Source of the DNA: Adineta steineri
Lineage: Eukaryota; Rotifera; Eurotatoria; Adinetida; Adinetidae
Reading direction: 5' to 3'
NCBI GenBank assembly: GCA_905250115.1
Contig: CAJNOI010000271.1
Location: 22,322 to 86,321, forward strand
DNA: 64,000 nucleotides
In this document: positions 56,305-64,000 of the stretch, piece by piece
How positions within the stretch are numbered: position 1 is the stretch's first letter
Layout: each line of letters begins with the position of its first letter
Position numbers and translations under genes: made by a program
Notes under the pieces: model-generated
Told to the model about the DNA's origin: nothing
What the model saw: the letters and a program-made list of their open reading frames with translations, nothing else
The model's database searches: none

Positions 56305-59300
56305 TCAACTACCATCTTGTGGTATTGCGCGTTTACGACCACGAGTACCAGTCGATGCACGTACTTTTGGACCGTGTCCACTACCAACTTCATCATTAAG
56401 AATACGACGATAATTAATTAATGGTTGCCATGCATCACTTTCAATTGTTGCACTATGTACGAGTTTATCAACATGATCAAAACTATAATTAAAAAAAAAA
56501 AACGTTTGCATATTAATAAAGATTTTTCATAATCTATACATTGCTTTTTTATCGGGTTTAAGAAGTTTTGAAGCAAATTCTGCTAATACTTCAAGAAAGA
56601 GAATATTTGGACCAGGTTGTGTTGGATCATCATGATTAAATAGTGGTGTTAATGCAAAACGTATACATTCACTAAATAGAAGATATTTATTTAAAATAAA
56701 TAAAAAATCAATATCATACCGATGAAGAGCAGCAAGTGCCTCTCTTTGTTTAGCCATATCAAGACCAAATGAAAGATTAAATCGACGAGCTAATTCCTAT
56801 ATAGAACAAAACAAAGAGATTTAACATATCTTCTACAAATATCTATTTACTCTTAATGGTGATAGATCAATATTAGCATTTTCATCATTTCCAGTTGTTT
56901 GTTGAGCAGCAACACATTCTTTAAAAACAGCCATAAGACTGTAAGCCATTGTTTTCGCTGTATGAATTTTTGAAATATCACGAGCACGTGTAAATGTATT
57001 TTTGATAATATCACCAAAATCAGTGTTATACTATATATAGTATAAGACAAATAGAAGAAATAATAATTTAATTTATTTTACTTTAACATAATATTTAAGT
57101 ATATTTGTTGCAGCTTGAATTGGTAATACATTATGTACGATTAATTTACAATAAGCAGCTAGAAGATTACGTTTCTTATGAAGTGTTTCAATTTTAGCTT
57201 GTTCATCTTGATCTTAAAAATACAAAAATCAAGAATTGATTGAAATTATAATCAACAAATAATTACTTTTTGGATCTTCAACAAAAAATACATAAGTATT
57301 TAAAAATGTTAATAATGATTGAATAAGATTTTCATTAATTTCAATAACAAGTGATTGATAATCAGGATTTTTATCAACTAAATGTGGACTCATACTGATT
57401 AATAAATCACATAATGTTGAATAGGCATATTGACATATTTGAGCATTAGCATGTAGCATTAATTTTTGACATAGTGTAGATAATTTACGACTACGTTTTA
57501 CGACTTTTTTCAATAAATCCTAGAAAATAATAATTCAATATTAAGTTTCAATTGTTTTTATATAGATTGAGAATGTTCTAGTCAAACGTACAAAATATTT
57601 CGGATTTAACTCAATTTACTAGTCTTATAAATCAATTAAATTATACTCTATTTAAAGAGTTGTAAGTTCGCGTTTTTTATTCATTAATATTTCAAATGTT
57701 TTTTTTAATATATAATCAAATAAAAGATCATGATCTTTGCTATTTGTTAGTTATTCTTGGAATAAAATGTCAGTTCTGTGATTCTAATTAACCTACTACC
57801 CTTTAAATTTAAAGTTAAATTTAGATATCAATCAGAGTTTATACTTTTCTAATTCAATGCATAAAATATGATTAACTAAGATATAACAATAAATTTTATA
57901 TTAAAAGAATATATGATTATCGAATAATTCTAATATTCGTACGCTTTGATTTTTTCGTCTATATATGAAAGCGGAAGATAGACACTTATTTAATGATGAC
58001 TTTATTTATCAACGAAATACGAAAAATATTAGATATTCACAATGATTTATTAGGATAAATTAACGAACACTTGATTGATATATGAATAAAAGCAAATAAT
58101 CTTTTGACAACAAGGACTTTAATATTCCAGATTTTCACGTATGACATGCTATCAGTTATAAAATATTAAATGCAAAAATTTGACATTTATTAAAGGATAT
58201 CCGTCAATTCGTCCGTGATCATTTCAATTATTATAATATTTTTAAAGTTATGATCTATTTCTATACGTCAGTCACTCAATAATGAGAATAGTGAGACACG
58301 CAATTTTATCATTAATTATTATAGAGATTTGTCAAAGATTAGTTTCATCCTATCAAAGACATTATAATTGGCAATGGATCATGACTCTATTATTATCATC
58401 TGCAGACAAAAGAATAATCAAAAGCTTATTTACTTTCAATTAAAGTTCATCATGAAAAAAGCTTAGACAAACGAATTTTTGTAGTATATAACATTAAATA
58501 AAAGAATAAATTATCTCTTCCCAAGGAAAAATTATGTCATATTTACTTTATCAAATTGTATATCGAGTTGATACAATCCCCAAAGTAAACTACGATTAGC
58601 AATACCAAAACATTTATCAACAATCTATATAAAAATAAATAAAACATTTAAATATAATTAATATTCACTAAAACAAACTTCTGGTGACATATCTTCATTA
58701 TCAATTGCTGCTTTGAATAATAAATGTATTTTATCCCATAAATCAACATTTCCTAGATCATGGCATCTTTAATAGAAAAACGAAAAAGATAACATTAAAT
58801 AATAATAATAATAAAATAATCTTTACTGATGAAAAGCATCTAATTTTCTTAAATTAAGTAATAATGGATATAAATCATCTTCATCGGCTTCATCCTTAAA
58901 CATTCAAAATAAATAATTTCTTTAAAAAAACATTATTTTATTTACCATTTCTTCGAAAATACTCATAGCTGCATTAAAATTTGCTAAAATTTTATCCATA
59001 ATATTTCCACGATGTGCAATAGCTCGATTCGATAATGTAAAATTAACATCACATACACATTCGAAACATTTCGAAACCGAATCAAAAACCTATTGAAATC
59101 ATATAAAAAAAATAAGATATCAAAAAAAATAAATAAAAACAAACATCAGCTGTTGTATGACGTTGTACAATATCGCTTAATACATTTAAATAACTATCAA
59201 GATCACGTTCACGTCTTGCTGTTGTATACGTTTCATAATTAAAATGAAGTGGAATTTGTAATAAATTAAGTAATTTATCAGCATCAGCAATATACTAAAA

Positions 59301-62300
59301 ATTTATTGAATAATATGAGATAACGTATTTCGAAAAAACAATAATTTTTACTTTATTAAGTAATGCTGGTAAACTGCCGATAAAATGATCGGTTAAAATT
59401 TTTTTATCATCATCTTTTTGTTTTTGTTCTTTCATTGTTAACTTTAAAGAAAAAGTAAAATAATTATAGAAAATCTTTGTTTTTTATGACTATATACTTT
59501 TCGATTTGGTTGTCCACGACCTATTGGATATTCACCTGTTGCAGCTTCACGTACACAACAAACCATGATTTCAATTAAACAATTTTCATGTTGATCATCA
59601 AGAGCTAAAATATAAATTTTATTCAAATAAAAAAATATTTTTTCTCTTAATATATAACATACGATCATCATCTTGATCAGATGCTTCAAGTAATATATCT
59701 GTCATACATTCCCAATCTTTCATCATTGGATGTTGATCCCACATTGAGTCAACTAAATAAGTTGCATGTTCATGAAGCTAAAGAAATAAATATATAAATA
59801 TCGTATTTTATATAAACAAATAATTATTAAACATACTTCACTTTCAATAAAAAATTGTACAAGTAAATACATAAAAGCTGTATTTTGACTACGTTTTTTT
59901 GTTGTATTTAATGGTTGTTCAGCTTTATGAAATAATTTTTGATTAAGAAATTCTCCAGCAGCTTGTGCTATTTGTCGATGTGAATGATAAACAAGTTCAT
60001 AAATATTTTCACAATCTTTATCTTCAAGTATTCGATCATTAAATCTATATGAAAAAAATAAACAAATAAATATTTATAACTTGATATTTAAATTACTTTA
60101 ATATAGCAGTTAAAAGTTTAATTGCTTGTACGGCTACTTCATATTCACAATCAACCGTCATTTGTACAACACGATCCTAGAAAATAAAACGAATATCTTA
60201 GAAATATTTTTTTTCCTTTAAAAAATCTTTTACTTTGAATCTATTAATAAATAATTCAAGTTTACCAACAAGATCTGTTGTTTGAAATAAAGGTATTAAT
60301 GCAAGTAAACAACGTAAACGACAATCTTTAACCTAAATATAAATTATGGTTTAGTTAAATAATTGATTTATTTTATTACTTTATCGTATAAAGTCCAACC
60401 AATATATTTAAGATAAATATCATCAAGAAAAACTGTCGGATAACTTTTCATCCATTCACCAAGTTCACTCATACATAAACAACGGATATCCGGTACCACA
60501 TCTCTAAATAAAATATAAAAAATCGAATTTTTCTTTTTGTTTTTTTTTAATGATTTATTCATACCGATAACGGTGAATAAAAACGCCTTTGAATATAAAA
60601 TTCATGAAGCTTTTAATTTCATTTTCATTTCCTTCAAGCTAAAAAAAATTGAATAGAAATATTATAAAAAAAAAGAAATATTTCTTAAAATTAAACCTCT
60701 TTTCGTTTAGTTGTTAAAGTATCAAGTCGATCAGCTGCTCGTCTTGCACTTGATTTTTGTCTTTCAGCTTCATATTGTCTTTGACATTGATCTTTTTGTA
60801 TACTTATTGTTAATGCAATATCAACAAGAGCTGTCATAACTTTTAAAACTAAAATAACAATAAAATTTATTTTCTTTCGTATAATAGACAAGAATTTTAT
60901 TTTACCAGCTAGAGTTCCTGTATGACGAAAAGCACGAACAGGTGAATCAGATAGAGCAGTTAATAATGTTACAAGATTATCAATCATATATTGATCATAT
61001 ATAATTAAATAGGATGATTGTTTAATTAATAATACAACAAATTCACTGAATGATGAACGAAATTTTTTATATTGTAAACCAGACATTATTATTGGATATT
61101 CAGATGTATCCTAAAATGAAGTATTATTAATAATTAAAGGTTATCCTTGATTTTATATAAATTTTATCTAGTATAAATAATTCTATTCAATCTATATATG
61201 ACCTAGTAATAATCACAACGATGATGTCCCTGGTGCTTCTACGAGAACAAAATGGTGCCGCATTAGTGGCATACTACTAATAGATTTATTCCATGATGAA
61301 TACCTCTGAAATAGTCTCCTATCGTGATAGCTTTTATATTGAATTTATAAATAGATAAGAAGTATATATAGCAAAGTTAAACAGTAGACATAGAATTCAT
61401 TAGAACTTACTCACTATTCATGCTAAAACATGTCATTGATATTCTGAAGTATTCTTATAGTTTGAGAGTGTATGATGATCAAATTTACAAAGACTTTCAA
61501 TATTAGTTAGAGACATAACAATAGTCAAGTATATATGAATTTTTATAAGAACAACCGACAAATCTTAATGTTCATTGAATTTCACGAGTGTTCATTTGAA
61601 TGGTAGTTATTAGAATAGGATTATAGTTACAAATTTCTAACATAAATACTTTTCCGATTCAGATGAATACTTATAAATTTCAATAAATATTAAGATCTAT
61701 GCATGATATAACTGCTTGCTTATCATAATCATGTATCAATAATATTTCTCTTAGCGTAAGTAATGAGTGAATACTTAGTAAGAAACAAGAAATTTTACCT
61801 CATCAAAATGTTCAGTCATGGTTCGTAACATATCAATATGTTCCATTTTTAAATACATTGTTTGTGTTAATTTTCCTTTACAACCACTACTATCTAAGAA
61901 AAATTGCATTAATTCAATTAATGCTTCATCACGATTTGCTTGATAAGAATCAATCCATTGATCAACTAATACTTGTATATTTGTTTTTCCAGTTAATAAA
62001 TGATGAAAATATCCTTTTTCTTCGGATTGTTGACCGGCAAATGTTGTATTATTTCTTGCTATGACAGAACTCGTTTCCATTGAATCATCATCAACTTGAT
62101 TTATAGTTGTATTTGGTTTTCTTCCCACTCGTCCTTGTCTTCCAGTTCCACGTGTCCGTGCTTTTGATGAAGCACCTCTGGGATGAAAATCTTCAGTTCC
62201 ATCATCATCATCGTTCTCATTTCCTATTACTGACATAACAGAAGGTGGTTCAATAAAATCATCACCAAGTGAACGTTGAACATGTTGTCTTAATGAACGT

Positions 62301-62320
62301 GTACTACCATTAACAGTCAT
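56305..62320 (-). CDS. STAG: Cohesin subunit SA/STAG (SCC3), about 22 exons
   Basis: Exons by eye, high to low: 61799-62320, 60906-61110, 60697-60848, 60565-60638, 60380-60503, 60235-60332, 60097-60176, 59837-60044, 59663-59777, 59498-59604, 59352-59441, 59145-59294, 58946-59089, 58827-58894, 58679-58766, 58547-58624, 57267-57519, 57082-57212, 56851-57030, 56720-56796, 56540-56671, 56305-56482 (about 1080 residues; one junction may be off by a base). Diagnostic stretches are [31 protein letters not shown], and the stromalin conservative domain [22 protein letters not shown]...[13 protein letters not shown]. The N-terminus is acidic and Arg/Gly-rich. STAG binds RAD21 and CTCF and is needed for sister-chromatid cohesion and loops. 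Two introns are long (57520-58546, 61111-61798). Confidence 0.9.
57520..58546. other. Long STAG intron
   Basis: About 1 kb of AT-rich sequence within the gene, with no recognisable exon or element. Confidence 0.45.
61111..61798. other. Long first STAG intron
   Basis: About 690 bp, AT-rich apart from a short GC-richer patch near 61225-61272 (CCTGGTGCTTCTACGAGAAC...). No gene found inside. Confidence 0.4.
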
Positions 62321-62594
62321 TTTATTATTATTTTAACTATCTGAAATTAAAATGAAGATTTATTTATTTATTTATTTAATAGACATCAAAAACAAACAAA
62401 AGACATATAATACACCGATCAAAATACAAAAAACATACTTAATATAAGGTACACTAGAATACAATAAGCAGGTAAAGATGAAAAAATATCACATGAAAGG
62501 AAAAAAAAGAAGATTTGGGTTTGACAACAGTATGTATTTTGCATAGCAAATAATATTTGTTAAGTTTAATTTAAATCAATCGATGTCTTCTTTT

Positions 62595-64000
62595 TTAATC
62601 ACTATCATCTGATTGTGAATTATTTTCTGTTTCACTTTGTGACATTATTTGTTCTTTCATATCGATTTCAATAGGTGCAAATTCTTTTTTTTCTTCTTCT
62701 TTAAATGCATATTCAATGTCAGTTGTATAAGTAAATTGACTTTTAGGACGTATCCATTTTTCAGGTGTTTCTTCAGCACTTGGTACAGCAACTGAACGAA
62801 TCTATAAATAAAAAATCTTAAAGAATTATAAATAGTAAATACAAAATTAATTTACCTGACAATGTGAAACAAATGCTTGTGACATAGAATATTCAACATC
62901 AGCAATTGGTTCATATTTTTCAGGTACAGGATCATGAGATGGTATTGAAAATTTACATTCAAATAGATGAGTTTTATAAGCGCCTTGATCTCGTTTTGGT
63001 AATTGATCAACACGCCAAACAATTGCACGAAAAGCTTGTTCATATTTAGCTATACCAGCTGATGCAGCCATAAAAGGTGTAGCGCCATCATTACGATGAA
63101 TCATCAAACGATCAAGACCCTAAAAATTACAATTTAAATTTATATAAAGAATATTTTTCATACAATTACCTTTATTTTTCCTGCTTTACGACGAACACTA
63201 TGTATAGCTCCATAACGAAAACGTTTTTCAACTCGAAACATATAAACCCATGGATCAGGTATTGGAAAACGTATTTGAATATTTTCACATGGACATTGTT
63301 CATCACTATTATCATCTCGTATATTTGCTGTTTTATCATTAGTTGCCATGGATGATGCTTTTGATAAAATACTTATATTAAAAGCATTTGATACAGTTAT
63401 TTCAATTCGTATATTTATTTGACGATTAATAACCGACATAAAACAATAAACCTATTTTAGAAAAAAAAAATTTATTTATGAATATAAAATCTTTTTTCTT
63501 TTTTTTTACTTTTAATGGTAATTCAATATTTTGTTTAGGTCTTGTACGAAAACGCATTATTTCAATTTTTTGACTATCAGGTGGTATTAATTTAAGTAAA
63601 TGCGTACTTTCATATTCATTTGAATCAATAATTGATGCTAATTCAACTTGTTCAGGTTTAATCCAATATTCTTGTAATGTTTTATTAATAATTATTTCAT
63701 TACGTTTATTAACTTCTTTACCATGACGAAACCAATCGTTCATACCAATTTCAACAATTGGTTCTGTACCATTTAAAAAAGCTAATAGAAATAAACGTGT
63801 ACGTGATTTCTGTTTACATATATGATGATATTTATCAATATGTGCATAATATTCATCTAAAATCTTGACAGTTATTTCTTCTTTTAAATGTTTTTGTAAT
63901 CGACTACGTGTAACAGGCATTGTCCAAAATAAATCATCTAATATAATTGAAAATTGTTTTAAATAAATATAATTTAATTGACCAAATTTAACAACTTCTT
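62595..64000 (-). CDS. Stonin-like mu-homology-domain protein, 5' end outside window
   Basis: Exons in the window: 63510-64000 (continues beyond the edge), 63170-63451, 62856-63119, 62595-62801. The frame is open to base 64000. ELPLK, WVYMFRVEKRFRYGAIHSVRRK, KYEQAFRAIVWRVDQLPKRDQGAY, YEPIADVEYSMSQAFVSHC and PEKWIRPKSQFTYTTDIEYAF match the C-terminal stonin mu-homology domain. Stonins are clathrin adaptors that sort synaptotagmin during endocytosis, working with AP-2 and Eps15/intersectin. The tail is acidic (SQSDDSD). Its stop lies 274 bp from the STAG start, in the same orientation. Confidence 0.8.

Overview
This is an AT-rich eukaryotic window carrying about twenty protein-coding genes or gene fragments, nearly all split by short GT-AG introns of roughly 50-60 bp. 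The best fit is a bdelloid rotifer (Rotaria/Adineta-like). The reasons are compact AT-rich genes, a metazoan gene set (nicotinic receptor, nuclear receptor, parkin, cohesin SA, stonin), a kinesin-light-chain-type TPR array, a two-DBD nuclear receptor, and small hairpins built from TGTGGG/CCCACA units, the telomere repeat described for bdelloids. The species is inferred, not proven. No tRNA, rRNA, CRISPR array or bacterial operon was seen. A run of 100 N at 29581-29680 is an assembly gap.

Layout. 1-5700 holds a TPR protein running in from the left edge, an orphan exon, a 278-bp CCCAGG-ended MITE, a 49-residue SHOCT-like microprotein gene, a small Cys-rich finger protein and a secreted defensin-like peptide. 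5705-11771 (minus) holds ubinuclein (H3.3 chaperone subunit) and a WSC/C-type-lectin-like membrane receptor. 12258-13123 is a near-perfect palindromic element. 13601-18481 (plus) holds a parkin that starts just before RING1 and an alpha-type nicotinic receptor subunit. 18678-20966 (minus) is the nuclear receptor with two DNA-binding domains. 22710-33014 (plus) holds an NHL/mucin/EGF membrane protein, an FHIP1-like dynein-adaptor gene broken by the gap, and a single-exon class A GPCR. 33443-34078 is a pogo-like element. 34214-36696 (minus) holds a Q-rich protein and a 71-residue EF-hand protein. 37945-41566 (plus) holds a TEX47/BLUF-like protein and a VWA7-like secreted protein. 41872-42930 is a second palindrome, with a MITE nested in one arm. 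Then come a second microprotein gene (43219) and a CYP3-like P450 (44047-45765). 45902-48449 (minus) is a TRIM-like RING protein. 50609-52508 holds a dsRBD plus PrimPol-type zinc-finger protein and a broken paralogue. 53212-54703 holds a dead Tc1 transposase, a small two-exon ORF and a second 278-bp MITE. 55097-64000 (minus) is a tight housekeeping block: tubulin cofactor B, cohesin SA/STAG, and stonin leaving the right edge.

The genes do not form one pathway. The most unusual items are the palindrome whose intact arm preserves the empty site of the nested MITE, the dsRBD/PrimPol-finger fusion with its decayed copy, the pair of SHOCT-like microprotein genes each lying downstream of a CCCAGG element, the parkin lacking Ubl and RING0, and the nicotinic subunit with Lys-Lys-Lys where Gly-Glu-Lys is normal at the pore mouth. 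All exon junctions were called by eye from reading frame and GT/AG signals.
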